A stretch of 64,000 nucleotides of DNA from Brachypodius melanocephalos (GCA_013398615.1 VZSR01000520.1:19059983-19123982), one strand, 5' to 3'. Positions 36,418 to 50,455 are shown, counted from the first letter of the stretch. Program-made: numbers and translations. The notes: generated by a model not told the origin, from the sequence alone.

Positions 36418-37198
36418 CTTACATACAGGGCTGAACAATAGGCAAGTGTATGAAATTTAACAAGGGCAAGTTCTGGATTCTGAGCTGGAACAGGCTATCC
36501 CTGGTTATGTGTGTATATTGGGGGATGAGAGGTTGGAGAGTAGTGCCACAGAAAGGGCCCTGGGGGTCCTGGTCAATGACAAGTTGAACATGAGGCAGCA
36601 GTGCCCTGGCAGCCAGAAGGGCCAAGGATGTCCTGGGTGCATCATGCACAGCATCACGGCTGGGCAAGGGAGGGGATTGTCCTGCCCTGCTCTGCACTGG
36701 GGTGGCCTCACCTCCAGTGCTGAGGGCAGTTTTGGGTGACACAATATAAGATAAAAAGCATTGGAGAGCATCCGAAAGAGGGCTGTGAAGATGGTGAAAG
36801 GTCTGGAGGGGCAGCCGTATGGGGAATGGCTGAGGTCGCTTGGTCTGTTCAGCCTGCAGAAGGGTAGACTGATGGGAGATCTCATTGCATTTACAACTTA
36901 TTCACAAGGGGAAGAGGAGGGGCAGGCACCGATCTCTTCTGTCTGGTGACCAGTGACAGGACCCAAGGGAGTGGCCTGAAGCTGTGTCAGGGGGTGTTTA
37001 GGTTGGATATCAAGGAAAGGTTCTTCACCCAGAGGGTGTTTGGGCACTGGAACAGCTCCCCAGGGAAATGATCACAGCACCAGCCTGACAGAGTTCAAGA
37101 AACGCTTCACCAACACAGGGTGGGATTCTTGGAGTGTCCTGCGCATGGTCAGGAGCTGTACTTTGGTGATTCTTGGTCACTTCAGAATATTCTGTCAA
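36418..37198 (+). mobile_element. CR1 LINE, 3' ~780 bp, with RT C-terminal remnant
   Basis: The largest CR1 copy in the window. It begins in ORF2 (ATGAAATTTAACAAGGGCAA) and runs through the reverse-transcriptase C-terminus. Translated pieces in two frames show ALGVLVNDKLNMRQQC (36509-36739) and RAVKMVKGLEGQPYGEWL plus LGLFSLQKGRLMGDL (36761-36949). It then enters the 3' UTR, ending near TTCAGAATATTCTGT. Plus orientation, antisense to RYR3. Frameshifts and stops make it inactive, and it is 5'-truncated as most CR1 copies are. Confidence 0.96.
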
Positions 37199-37396
37199 TC
37201 TTTAAATGTCTGATAGGGTATTAGTGTTTTCTGCTTTTTATGAGTAGGCTCATTTAAAAATTAATTTAAATAATAATTGAGGAAGATTGCTATATATAGG
37301 ATTATAATACCCTTTAGATTATACACAAGTGTACAAATAACCTACACTGGCATAATAAAAAACCAATAAATAAAATAAATTATAAATCCTGTTCTC

Positions 37397-37413
37397 AAAA
37401 AAAAAAAAAAAAA
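37397..37413 (+). repeat. A17 homopolymer
   Basis: Seventeen consecutive A, preceded by AT-rich AATAAATAAAATAAATT-type sequence. Confidence 0.9.
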
Positions 37414-37499
37414 GCAGAGTTGATTTGAAGATACCAAAAGTAATTAGGAATGTTTTAAGAGGCTGTTATAACTTCCTAGTTCCTAATATTTTCTCAGCA

Positions 37500-38060
37500 A
37501 CTGAGTTGAGACACTAGGAGACACTACGGTGTGTGACGACATGACATCAAATATCTTCATCATATGATGAACGACAGATTTTGCTGACTCACAGTGAAAC
37601 CAATCACAGGCTTGATGATTATCATGTGGTGCAAAACCGAGCCTTTTCCTTGCCTGTAGTGGAACTCTTGTGAAGCATATATATGCAAAAAAATCTCAAA
37701 GCATTTTTGGTTATACTGCAAGAATAGCTGGTATGTCCACTAGCCAATACACTGCTACCTTATTTTCATATAAAACTAATTTTATTAGCAACAGTTTTTA
37801 TATGAGAAATCAGAACAAAGCTGAGAAAGCAGTAGTTTTGTGCGTGAAGCTCCAAATTATATAGTATTTTATATGGTAAAGCATGAAAAAAAAGTTTTTG
37901 CTGCAGGAAGTAAGCGTTATCATAAAATTGTTGCCAAAGCTTTGCAGTTTTTACTGAGTGAATTAGCGAAGCTGTGTTTTATATGCAGAAAAAATCAAAT
38001 AGGTTTACATAGTCGCAGAGGCAATAAATATTTTTGTAAGTTCTAGGAAGGTTGGACATG
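37500..38060 (+). other. unidentified CpG-bearing, coding-like block
   Basis: About 550 bases with some nine CpGs, many more than the neighbouring AT-rich intron. Two overlapping plus-strand open frames (37670-37864, and 37825-38046 in a different frame) could be one old frame broken by a single shift. I recognise no protein family in either translation, which includes AAGSKRYHKIVAKALQFLL and CFICRKNQIGLHSRRG. It could be a younger insertion of an unknown element or a degraded exogenous fragment. No function is assigned. Confidence 0.3.
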
Positions 38061-40688
38061 GAGTCATATGTAAAATCAACACAAACAAAGTAGAGCTGTG
38101 AATGTTGGAAAGATATGAACTGATCTTGTAATGCAAGCCTGAAATAACTTGCTAACAGAGACTCCCTAACAGACTCCCTAACTTTCCAATCCTGTCTCAT
38201 GGTAGTTGGGACATCAGATTTGTTTTTGCATGATTGCTTTGTCACTGGTTTGAAATCAAGTATAAAAAAGCCTTTGATGGTTCTAGTACCTCTTAGAGGA
38301 GTTGTAAGAGACAATTTTCTGAATATAATAATTTGAGAATTATTTAATAAGTCCAAAACCCCCCTAATTTTATATTAAAGAAATAACACTCTTCAATGAC
38401 AAAAGACAAAATATTTAAGTAACTACAGAGTCATCTGCTACAGGTAGCACTATAACCTCATGGTGATTATATGACATTTATAGAAATAACTGAATCAAAT
38501 TTCTAAAATAGCGCTTACTTTTAAATGTATAGCATTAACTGGAAATCATTTAGGACATCATGAAAAGTTGGCGTTTAGGTTTCTAAGCCTGAAGGTACTT
38601 AAAATACCTTGCTATATTTTTAGTGAAGCATTCTTCAGGGAGACTACGCCATCAGTAAAAGTACAATCTACAATTCCAGTATTCTACATGTGTGAACATA
38701 TTATGATTATTAAGACAAGCATTCACAGATGATTTATTCACATAGGCCTATTCTAAACCTCACATCTGGGAAAATAGACTTATATTCCACAAATCTTAGC
38801 ACATTCAGAGCAAGCACTCGTGACTTCAGCAGCCTTCATGGGATAGCCTTCTTGTTAATCTTAATTTAAAAATAAATGTATAAAACACTTTGTCCCAGTA
38901 TAGATTTCACTCTGCACTGGATAACATATGCTGAGAACTTAAAATAAATCCCACCTCCTGAAATAAATGCTTCCCCTAAAAGCTTTTATTAAATAGTTCA
39001 ACCTTAACACCACAGAACTGATCCGACTGTTCTCAATAAGGTGAAACAACTTGGCAATAATAGCGGTCTGTACTGCTTTGCATCTCTCCAGATGAGAGAT
39101 TCTTGCCTGTCTTGTTCCTACAAGTTCCTGTTTCTCTTTGTCTCCCTTGCAGAGATTTCACAATTCATCTTACTTAGATTTATTTTATTTGCCTAAGAGC
39201 ACAAATTTGGTGTCTTGATGGGAACATTTCTGCTTTTTGTATCAAATACACATAACTTTATGTGTCTCCACAGCTTAAGTGCTAATCTCATATTTTAGTG
39301 CCAGTGCTTTTTTTCTAAGTATATTACTTTTGAAAATGATTTTTATTACTAAATGTCTTTTCTGTATTGGAATTGGTCAACCATGCTAATGTTCTCTTTT
39401 CGGCTTCCTATCTTCCAGGTAATATATTTCAGATGTCAGTCTCCTCTCGGCTTTCACAGACAATTTTGAAAAAAAACCCAGACAAATTAATTAGTTAATT
39501 AAATAATAATAAATATTCAAGAGAGTGAATTTAATAAACAAGATAATGAGGGTATTTACATTATATTAAATTTTATCATATAAAGTTTGATTAATGTCAC
39601 AAGAACTATTTACCAGACAGATGTGAAAGACTGAAGTTTTGAATTAAGACCATCTTTAGTCTGAGATTCAAGCACACCAAATATAATCAAATGTTGTTCT
39701 GAGGTTATAACTCTTTGATATAGTTGCAAGTAAAAACAAAATCCAAATACCATCACCACTGCCAACAAAAAAAACCCCAGCTGACAAAGTACTTATGGAT
39801 AAATGAACTTATTTTTCCATTCTAAATTAGTAAGTTGGTAAATTGGAGACAGGAAGTGACAGGATTTTCAAATCTATTGTGGATTATGTGTTATCTGAGA
39901 TAAGACAAATACAAATGTAGCTAAATTGAATATAAATTTTGTGCTTCCATTATTAAAAAAAAACCCAAATCTATCTTACTTAAGCAGAATCTCTTAGAGA
40001 TGCTTTGAGTTTTTTAGAGGCAATTCCAAAATTAATACTCAGAAGACTTCATATTCTACTTTTCTTCCCTCCTCTTCCTTGAGGTTCTAATAACCCCAAT
40101 TTTAAATAAAATTCTTTGCTCAGCAAACTTAAAAGATACTGCAATTGTCATTAATTCTAGTATGCCCATGTAAGAGAGATCAAATTTGGGGATACAAAGA
40201 ACAAGTCAATTTGTCAATACTGCAAAAAAAGGAGGTAATAAAACTGCTGGTCCCAGTTTCCTCCCTATATGCCTGAAAATATTTACAAAAAATATTTTGC
40301 CCCACTGAAGAGTAGAAGTTACCTGTTTTCACACACATTAAGACATGAACTTCTCATGAACAGTTCAAAGTCTGGATAAACATTAATCACAGTAGCAGAG
40401 AAGCAGTTTCTGAATATGTTCATTTTTTAGCCAATGAGAACTGCTTACCAAAAGCTTATACAAAAAATATAAAGGAAATTTAAAAAGCAAAATCAAATAC
40501 ATATGTCATCATTTCAGAAAGAAAAGCCTATTTTGAGTATTTAGCACAAAAATATTTTAGTTAATTTACCAAAGCAAGGTCCTTAAAAACCAGAAGCATA
40601 GCTTGATTCTATGAAATTGACCTGCACTTTTTTGGTCAGTGATGGCCACAGAGAGTAGAATATACATCGTATTTACATTTTAAATGTG

Positions 40689-40690
<2 letters not shown>
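38061..40690 (-). other. RYR3: RYR3 intron 1 segment, no recognised element
   Basis: AT-rich. A 125-codon minus-strand frame at 37979-38356 overlaps the left edge and shows no recognisable domain. Confidence 0.65.

Positions 40691-40742
<52 letters not shown>
40691..40742 (+). repeat. (AT)26 microsatellite
   Basis: Fifty-two bases of uninterrupted AT dinucleotide, able to extrude a cruciform. Likely polymorphic in length. Confidence 0.97.
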
Positions 40743-40745
<3 letters not shown>

Positions 40746-43529
40746 CCTGGTCCTGGGTAATGCAACCACAACTTCCCTCAAATGTGTTGTTTCTGACAAA
40801 CAGAAGAGAATGGAGAGTCCTATTCTGCCCATCGGTTTGTGCAGCTTGTCTGGTAGGACTTGTAATCAATTGTAATCGATTTCACTTCACTAGCAAAAGG
40901 GTGGTGCCACAGTTCCAGGCAGCATTAAAACTTAGGTTTTCCTAACTTAGAGTTTTAACTAGGAGGGCAATTCATGCTCTCTCAGTATTTTTAAAGCAAC
41001 ATGAGGCAAAGACAACCAATAATTCAAAGAAATAATTTTTGTGTGTTTAGTAAGTCCCAGGTAAACAGAAGTGGGACACATTTTAAAGATGCAGTATCCA
41101 GAGTACTATATGTAGTACCATTAAAGACTGGTGATGCAAGCAAACAACAAAACTATTTCAGCTATAATAAAATGTGTGCAATTTTCAAGTTGTGCAAGCT
41201 TTTTATAGCCATGTCTTTGACTAACAAGAAAAAAATATTCTGAATAACAAATACAACAAAAATATACCATCTATTTTGACTTCTATCAGAATAGCAGCAT
41301 GCAGTTTATTTCAACACAGAAGGATGTGAAGGTCTCAGGTAAGTTGCCAGGATTTCACTATGGCTTCATTATAATGACTATGTAACAATGCAGTGAAAGT
41401 CAAAAGTCAGAAGGACTAATATGAGATTAATTTAATATCTTCTTAGACTGCCAACACTTGATTTATGCTTTAGAGAGGACAGATATATAAAAAGAAAACC
41501 AACAAAATCTACGTTCAGTATGCACCAGATATCAGACTTCAATACGAGACAGAACTTTCTCTCCCTGCTTATACACAGACAGCTGACTGCAGATAACAGA
41601 AATCCACAAACATATATATCATTGGGTTTTGATTGATTGCAATGATTTCAGAAGGAGTCAGATCAGTGGTATAGCTTCTGATCTGTCACTGTGATTTAAA
41701 ATGAACACCATTACTTCGAGGAAAGTGGTAAGTATCCACAACCAATCTTCCCCCTCCTTGTACACTCCACAAATTACCAAGCGAATCTAAGTCAGTTATC
41801 TTAAATCGTTCTGGAAACTTCCTCATAATCTTCAAATCTACAGAGGTTACTTTATATCTCTTGTACCAGGGTGAAGTGCAGAACTCCTTGCAAAACCCTT
41901 GTACATTTCTCATTAGAAAACCTATATTCTCTAGTGTATTTTAGTCTTTCTGAATATGAGACTTTTACTTCAATATGATTCATAAGAATTTGTCACCTTT
42001 TCCCTTCAAAATTTATCTTATGCTAAGAAAGAGAACAGGCATTCCTATGTAACTTACAGAGCATCTCTGTCACAGCACTGTTTCTTTGCTAAAGGTCACA
42101 ATTATTTCATCATCAATTCATGCAGGAGTACTTCCATACTCATAATACTTTGTTTCCCACGTCCTGAACTTCAAATGTGGCAATAGTACTGTTCCTTCAA
42201 ATTGTGAGACTACAGTCTGACTCACCATCTTAGTATTGCTTTGTGCTAACCCTGTATCTCTCTTCTTGCTCATGAGAAAAACGAAGAATTATTCTGAAGT
42301 GATGTCATCCTACACCAGAGGATCAGTTGCATCCACACTTAACAAAACCTTGCTTGAGGGAAGTTAGGAAGGAAGGAAAGACAGTTAAAAGGAGACTGGA
42401 GTAAATTTGACATTAAATAAGATTTCCCAGCAGTGACAAGATTCCTAAAGAGTTAAGCTGGATATGGTTACCATGGAGCTAAGACTCCCACAGAAAAAAA
42501 TTACAGCATATTGAAACATTTGTTGGAATCACACAGGCAGACAAATAAATGACATTGCATCACTTTCAGGCTTTATTAGGTCACCTAAATTCTACCTGCA
42601 AGTGGAAGCTCAAGGGAGGGATTTTTATAGGCTTTTAGAGACTATTTCAGCCATAGCCTTTCTAATTTAGAAATCTTTGGCTGAGAACTGCAGGTAAGTT
42701 TCTTGGGCAATGGAAGACTTTATCATATTAATGCACTTCCTTACTATCGACAATGGTTCCAAGTGAACTGAGGGGCTTGGTTTAACTGTGAATGTAAAAA
42801 AACCCCAACAACAACCAAACAATAAAAAATACAAAAGAATGCTGACTTTAATCTTTCCCCTTCTTTGTAAGAATTGCACTTCTGCTCTTGAATTTGATTA
42901 TGTAAAAGGCATTCCACATCTGAGAGGATTACTGCTATAAAAATTACTTCTCACTAGATGACACTGACTTTTCTGAATATGTTTGTGTTCTGTCTAAGAC
43001 CTGATTCATGCACACTCCAAGAAAAGAGGACTTTCCAGCTCTAAAGCCATGATAATAAGGACATAATCAAGATTTTAAGGAATTTTTAAAATAAACTATT
43101 CTATTATCTGTTGAAGTATAGCAGTTAGCTCTTGTTCTACTCTAATGCACACTGATTGCATGTTCTGTTGGATATAAGCTGGATATAAGTTTTCACCATG
43201 GGCTCCCTAAGCATAAATCAATTAACTTTAGGGCTATTATACTTTATTCTTCATAAATTCAAGGATCAGGAATGCCATTCCTGCTCCTTGAGGATAGTTC
43301 TCTCAGTAAACAGAAATCCAGCTGTAACTGTAAAGCCTGGTTTAGAGTTTTGGCTTATAGACAACTACAGTGCTATTCCTAAATTTTCCCTTCTGACTCT
43401 TTCTCAGGCTGATGCTGTCTCAGAGGGCACATTTCTGATAAAGCCCTGTGCCTTATAAAACATTAAGCTGGGTGAGTAAATACTGTTAGAAGAACTAAGT
43501 CATTCAGTGGTAACACATAATCTGTTAAC
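40743..43529 (-). other. RYR3: RYR3 intron 1 segment, no recognised element
   Basis: AT-rich intronic DNA. Frames at 41686-41913 (minus) and 43198-43458 (plus) are short and unrecognised. Confidence 0.65.
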
Positions 43530-44200
43530 AAACTGCTTGGGGAAGGGTGGCTGGAAAGCTGCCTGTGGAAAAGGACCTGGGGGAGTTGGTCAACAGCTGT
43601 CTGAACATGATCCAGCAGTGAGCTCAGAGAGCCAAGACAGTCAATGGCATCCTGGCTTGTACCAGAAGTAGTGTGGCCAGCAGGACCATCCCTCTGTACT
43701 TGGCACTTGCGAGGCTGCACCTGGAATACTGTGTTCACTTTTGAGCCTCTCACTACAAGAAAGACACTGAGGTGCTGGAGCATGTCCAAAGAAAGGCAAA
43801 AAGGTGATGAAAGGACTAGAGGAGTGGCTGAGGAAGCTGGGGTTGTTTAGCCTGGAGAAAAGAAGTTTCAGGGGAAAACGTATTACCCTCTGCAGCTCCT
43901 TGAAAGAGGCTGCAGTGGGAATTGGTCTCTTCTCCCAAGCAGCAAGCAATAGGGCAAGAGGAAGTGGTCTCAAGATGCACCAATACAGGTTTAGATTGGA
44001 TATTAGGAAGAATTTCTTCATTGAAATGTCTGTCAAGCATTGAAACCTGCTGCCCATAGAAGTGGTTGTGACACCATACCTGGATGTATTTAAAAGGTTC
44101 ACAGATGGAACATGGTTTACTGATGAACACAGTTCTTCTAGCTTAACATCTAGACTCAATCTTAAGAGCCTTTTCCAACCTTGATGATTCTATGGTTCTT
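43530..44200 (+). mobile_element. CR1 LINE, 3' ~670 bp, with RT C-terminal remnant
   Basis: CR1 ORF2 tail and 3' UTR: AAAAGGACCTGGGGGAGTTG, GGCTGCACCTGGAATACTGT, GGTTTAGATTGGATATTAGG, and the terminus TTCCAACCTTGATGATTCTA. Plus-strand frames such as EEWLRKLGLFSLEKRSFRGK (within 43804-44043) are RT C-terminus remnants; the long minus-strand frames (up to 172 codons) are shadows. Antisense to RYR3. Confidence 0.95.
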
Positions 44201-46667
44201 TCCTATGGTGCTAACAAGGAGAAAGTGTATTTCTGGAATGACTTCTTTTTTAATTAAAATTAAATTTCCTTCAAAGCTAAAATATGATACTCGGGAAAAA
44301 ACACTCTTAAGAGCATCAAAAGCAGTATTACAGTCCAGTCCTCTCTAGCAAATATAGGAAATATACTGCCCTGTACCTACCAGAATCTTGCTAGAAATAC
44401 CTTGGCAGGCCAGGGACTGTTTCTAATTGGCAGTACAGCTAATATCCTGGGGGATTTGTTTAGCTGTATGCATGTAGGCTGTATACCTCCACTTTGTCTC
44501 AAGGCTAGAGAATTAACTGTGGCTAGTAGTATTAACTACTAACATAGTCGGAGATTTTACAGCCTTCAGAAGAGGTTTAGATACATAGCCTATCTTCTTT
44601 TTTTAGGTTGGTGTCTAGGTTGAGTTTATATTTAATTTACGTTTACTGACATTTAATTTACATTACTGACATTTAATATATGTCAGTATGGCCTTGCTAT
44701 GAAAGGTGGGCAAGTCCTGGCCCAAAGAGGGGAATTTACTATGTCATTGTCCAAGAAGGGGTTGTCACCAATGCATAAAAGGAGAGTTAGACAGCAGGAT
44801 TATAGACAAGAGATAACAAAATTTTAAGGAAACCAAACATCCAGTCACATGAAAGTAAGCTAAACAAATTCAGTTTCTTTACAAATATATTGATAAATTA
44901 CAGTTGGGACACATGAAAAAATCTATAAATATATAAAAATGCTTAAGCTAAAAAGTGAAGGAGAATTACTAGATTAGTAGAATGGTATCTTGATAAAAGC
45001 AGCAGGAGAAAAGGTATAATTAGCTCTAAAACTGAATTTCAGTTCAAAATTGATTCAATGACTCAAAAAGTTCTTCTTGGTCCCCTGTTCTTGTGATGCA
45101 TAAATAAAAGTTTCCACATTAACTGAAAGCAAATGCAGGACTAATCTGAGAAGAGATAATTCAGATGGATGCTATGTGGCAAAAATAGGGTGAACGTAAA
45201 GGCTGAAAGTCTCAGTGACTTAACAAGTCTGAAGAAGAGCTTGTGAAGATGGTCTTTGAGGAGTAATGACTGAGAAATTTCTGCATTATCAACAAAGTAT
45301 CTTTATTGTTTGTTTTATGCATTCCATATTTTTAAAAAATGCAGCCTTGCTTATTACTGAATGTAGATTCCACTTTGAAGCTGAAGAAGAAAAATACCTA
45401 ATATTTGTAATTTTCCATTAAGAGCAAGCAAACTCCTGGTAAGACCTTACCTGTCATACTCCAGGTAAGACAATTTTGACAAGTCATGCATATCAAAATT
45501 AATAAAAAAGCCTGCAATTTCTTATAATTCCTTGATATTTCTTATGATATCAAACAACAAGAAACAGAAGGACAGTTGTTCTCACTGTTTTTTACACCCT
45601 CAGGTAGAGGTAAAGGGGAAATGGGCATGAGCCAGTGTGTCAGTCTCTCCTTAAGAATTTTCACTACTAATGTGTGCTCACAGTGAATGAATATAAAAAT
45701 TGTCTCTCTAGTCAACTCTATCCCCATACTTTTTTTTAAATCATGTAATATTGCTAACCCTCTTGTCAAAGAAAAAAATCCATCTCTGTGGGATAATTTT
45801 ACCTTATGAGATGGTTTAAGATAACTCTTTCAAATTTGGCCATCATTAGATAACTGGACTGAAATTACTACTTCTCATTGCAGCATAAGGAGTAGTTGTT
45901 CTATTTCTTTAATGCTGAGTCAAATCTTAATATAAAAGGCATAGAAATTAAATATCCAATTGTGGTTTTTTAATTGAACCACAGATGCAGTACCACTTTC
46001 TGCATCTACCAGCTCTCACATTTAGAACATTTACCTTCCAATTACAATTTAGCAACAGCACATTCTTACCACATGTAACTACCAAGGACTGACTCTCACA
46101 CACAGCTATAACATTTTATCAAGTTCTACATGTGAACATTACGCTAACTTGTAAATAGCTGAAGACAAGAACTGCAGCCAATGTTTCAAGCACAGCTAAT
46201 AGAGACAAGAGCCATGCAAACTATACATGTACTAGACAGAAAAAAGCCAGAGTGAACATGCATAAAGAATATTGTAACAGGAGAAGATGTACTTGGGAAG
46301 AAGCAGGTGTTGCCATTGCTTCAGACCTCTATTTTAGGACAGAAGCACATTGCCCAACATTGTCTAAGACAGCATTTCTGCAAATATTGTAGCTCTTCAC
46401 CGTGCATATCCCCACCCCCCAAATTCTTACAAATCAATGTACAATTATTCTATAATCAAACCACCAACCTTAAAAAACCCAAACAATTGTCATATGTACC
46501 AAGAATCCTGACTATGTAAATCTCTGCTTGAATAAAAGGAGGTATAAGTTATTTTTGGAATGCCATCTCAATCAAAGAAAACTGCACTTGTGTGGTGACA
46601 TGATCAGACGGGAGCTAAGTCAGCACTGCTAAAAGCTCACTACTTTTGCCATGTTTATACAACATTA
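44201..46667 (-). other. RYR3: RYR3 intron 1 segment
   Basis: AT-rich. A small direct repeat of TTACTGACATTTAAT lies at about 44644-44679. No gene or transposon recognised. Confidence 0.65.
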
Positions 46668-46878
46668 CAGGATCACAGAATTAACTAGGTTGAGATCATT
46701 AAGTCCAATCTATGACCAAACACCACTTTTCAAGCAGACCCCAGCACCAAGTGTCACATCCAGTCTTTTCTTAAACACCTCCAGGGATGGTGACTCTGCC
46801 ACCTCCCTGGGCAGCCCATTCCCATGCCTAAACACCCTTTCTGTGTAGAAATTCTTCCTAATGTCCTATTCCTAGTAT
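46668..46878 (-). mobile_element. CR1 LINE 3' end, sense to RYR3
   Basis: On the plus strand it reads as reversed CR1: AGGATCACAGAATTAACTAG, CACCTCCAGGGATGGTGACT, CTGGGCAGCCCATTCC, TGTGTAGAAATTCTTCCTAA. It is one of only two intronic CR1 copies oriented with the gene. Confidence 0.93.
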
Positions 46879-49800
46879 CCAGAAAATAATAACCATGCCT
46901 TTGCCTCTGTCCTCTGCAGCTGCATTTAAGAGGAATAGCCCTGTGACTTCTATTAAAACAACAGCAAGCAATTGTTACTGTCGTTGTGAAAACACATGGC
47001 TTTAAGAAATGACAGAAAGAGAAAACAGGGTACACAGAAGCTTGTATCTGGTTCTGGTGTACTGATATAGCTGCATTACACAGCTAGCTGATATGATGTT
47101 TCTCAACAGCATTGGTGCTGGGGATTTAAGGGTGGCACAGAAATAAAGAGACTGGGTATTGTTAACTGATGTTGCCTGGAAGTAGCCTGAGGTCAGGATA
47201 ATCTTCCATCAACTTCCTTGTTATCATTGGCTCTCTGTCTAGTTTGTTTTAGAAAAACAAAGAAAAGAGACACAGATGTGAAAAGATAAAAGTAGTAAAG
47301 TAATCAGAATACAGTTAAATTGCATGAACATGTGATAGAACTATGTAATAATGTGATTAATTTTTTTAAGTAGCACTAGAAATATTCTACAGATGTCATG
47401 GACTATCTGTAGCAGAATATCACCTTTCTTCATCTTTTTCTCCTTGCAGATTTCTCCTCCCCCTCCATTTTTTATGTTGTGGTGAACACATTTCACCCTT
47501 TAGAATGTTGTGATTTATGATTCTAAATGGTCTTCATATTGGCAAAGCTAAGAAAGGTCATATTACCACTCTAATTGGCAAGTTAAGCTTCATAAACAGG
47601 CCCTTATTTCGTCAGTGATGTTATTTAAGCCTGAGGTCAACCTTGAGAGAGGCTGGCTTGGGAAGATCCCTGGTAGAAAAAAATGTGTCTTTCTAATAAA
47701 AATAAACCTCTCATGAAATTCAATTTACATGCTCTGAATGAATCTAGAATCTTCCAGATACCACCAAGCTTCCTGGATTTCAAATAAATCACAGAAAGTA
47801 TGTACTTCCTTGTTCAGCTTCTCTCAAAGCTGTTTTTCAATAGCAAGGCACCAGTGGCTACACCATTATAGCTTATTGCTTGTGACAAGCAAATATCAAC
47901 TATGACAAGAAATAGCAATTTTTATACTCTGGTTATCAGTAAAAGGTCATTAGCAACAGCTTCTGTAACTTATCTGCAGTTAAGCTAGCTAGGCCATTCT
48001 CATTGAGTCATCAAACTGTGGCTTTTCAAATCAAAAAATGAATAAAAGCCTTAATAAGAAAAACATTTCCCTTCTGAGAAAGTTCTCTTTCTTAATAAAG
48101 ATTTTTTAAACATTATCAATGTATTTTCATATATTCATATCAATATATTTTAAATGTGGGTGATAGCCTTTTTTTCCTCTTTGAGGAAACTCTTCCCTAT
48201 TTAACTCAGCAATTAGTGTGTCTTCCCTACTGGAAGAACAATCTGGCTATTTAAACAATATTTGCAACATATGACATGTATTTTAGCACATTCTTTTGGA
48301 CGTTGCCATTTATGAAGGGCTAACTGATTTGGTAGCTCTTAACATCTCTTAAATTTTACAATGATACAAGCATACCACACTGCATCATTCATTTTGTGCA
48401 GAAAGGAGATGTGTAAATGTGCAAAATGTGTAAATTAAGGAATTCTGAAACTCAGGCTGATTTGTGTGAGTAAAGCAAAGTGATTATTCTCCAGGCCAGA
48501 TTTGATATACTAAACTTTTACTATTTCACACATGAAACTGAAGTAACAATGAGAATATGTTCACATCACTAGTGAAGGATATAATCCCATGTACTATCTA
48601 ATAATATTGTTGTATTCCCTTCTGTGAAACTTTTTCCAGTAAATTTGTCTTTGCGGTGCAGCTTAAAATTACTATTAAAAACCATTAGTCCTGAAAAATA
48701 GTCATGATTGTTGCTGAGTTTTCTTTCTCTTATAAAGCAAAAAATTATATTAACATACTATTGAAGCTCTTTTAAAAATTCTATTATAGTTGTTTTTACT
48801 ATGTATGTACAAAGCAACATTTTCCATCTTTATAGAAATCAAAATATTAGGGGAAAAAAGCTTTAAACTATGCAAGAAACACATTAACATCATTATTTTA
48901 CAAAAAGATATATCAACATCTTTAGTAAGAGAAACATGAGAAGAAAATATTATGGGTCTAATTATATACAAAATCAAATATAACAATAAAATCCAAATAT
49001 ACCTGGCTAATATAATCATATATTATAATATAAGATGCAAAGTCACTTAACTGTACAAGTGGAAATATTTTGGACCTGTAAAAGATCCAATTTTACCTCA
49101 TTCCATTTCATGGAAGAAATTTTTAAAAATTGAGAGATATCTTAAGCAAAACTACAATAAACACAGTAAATAAATCTTGAATAAAACCAAATACCTAAAG
49201 CAAATATGGATAACCAGCATTCACTGTGACTGAAGGAAGAGGTGTTGATTGCCAGAATTACTTTAAAGAGTTGTAACAGCAGAGAGTTTACTAAAATTGA
49301 CACATTTAACAAGGCTTAATTGAAACTTTTGAAATAGTAATCAATGATTAGTGATCCAGTGAGAATAGCTATCCTTTATAATCAAGAGTTGTTTGAGGAG
49401 TTATTATTGAGGGACTAGTCAGTATTCAAGCACTCAGCTCTTTGTTCACTCACACAATGGAGCCATGTTAAGATGGTCAGTTTGACATTGCCTAAGACAG
49501 TCGCCTAGGATCCACTATGATACACAGGGAAAGTTCTTGACATTTTTGAAAGCTTTGAGCTAGAAAAATTTTTTGTTACGTTGTGTCAAAAAAATTGAAA
49601 CAAGCAAACAAACATTTTTTTTTTCCTTTTTAAATCTACCATCCCAGACACATGGGTGATTCAGCCATGAAAAGTGTTAGTTGCCCTTAGTCACTTGTAA
49701 CTGCACCTAAACCAGATTACCTGCAACTGTTTCCAGACAAGGTTACAAAGCAATTAAAATAAACAAAGATTTCCAACAGATCTGCAAAACTTTACTAGGA

Positions 49801-50390
49801 AAGCAAGTAAGGAGCAACTCATAACCCTCAGAGAAAAGGTTTAGTGTCTGCAAATTAAAAATGTTTATGTTTTCCTATGCATTTAAAAAACCTTCACTCT
49901 TTATTAATTTTAGTATATCAAAGTAGTTCATAAAATAAAGAAAAAAATGCAAATATTTTAATGAAGGTTTGGCACACAATCAACATTAACTTTCCACAGA
50001 CAAATCCGAAAATCAGATCTTATAAATCCCTATTAGCATTTAGTCCTGTAATGGACAATATGAATGCAGCAAAGAATCTTTTGTCCTGTGAATGTTCTTC
50101 ACAAAAAGGTTACCTTGTATCTACAAATGCAAGCATAATGTACATGATCAGACTGAGCTCATCCAAATTCTTAGCTCTACTTTTTCCACTTTTGGCTACA
50201 AAAAAATTTATAATGTCCATTGATTTTGATCTCTTGAAAAATGCAACAGAATTGGATATGCTCTTGAGAAGACAGGCTGGTAATTTGGAGTTTAATACTG
50301 ACAGGTGGGCGTTAAATTTTTTTTAGTTAAAATGGTAACTAAGTGTATCAATATTTCTATACATTCTTCATCAGCTTCTTAACTATACAA
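46879..50390 (-). other. RYR3: RYR3 intron 1 segment, no recognised element
   Basis: AT-rich intronic DNA. The 121-codon frame at 49961-50326 plus has no recognisable domain. Confidence 0.65.
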
Positions 50391-50455
50391 ACTACTAACA
50401 TTAGTAGTTTAATGTAGTAGTTTAATTAGTAATTTAATTAGTAGTTTAATTCTTT
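50386..50455 (+). repeat. TAGTAGTTTAAT-type degenerate repeat with a short inverted repeat
   Basis: About four imperfect copies of TAGTAGTTTAAT. The first pairs with the preceding AAACTACTAA as a 10-bp inverted repeat with a 2-base spacer. Confidence 0.7.

Noticed and set aside
36505..36885. 126-codon and 107-codon minus-strand frames
   Set aside because: Both are antisense to the CR1 copy at 36418-37198.
43641..44159. 172-codon minus-strand open frame, the longest in the window
   Set aside because: It is antisense to a clear CR1 3' end (43530-44200); the plus strand shows the CR1 RT C-terminus and 3' UTR.
49961..50326. 121-codon plus-strand frame
   Set aside because: No recognisable domain, no coding-like flanks or splice context, and AT-rich composition as in the rest of the intron.
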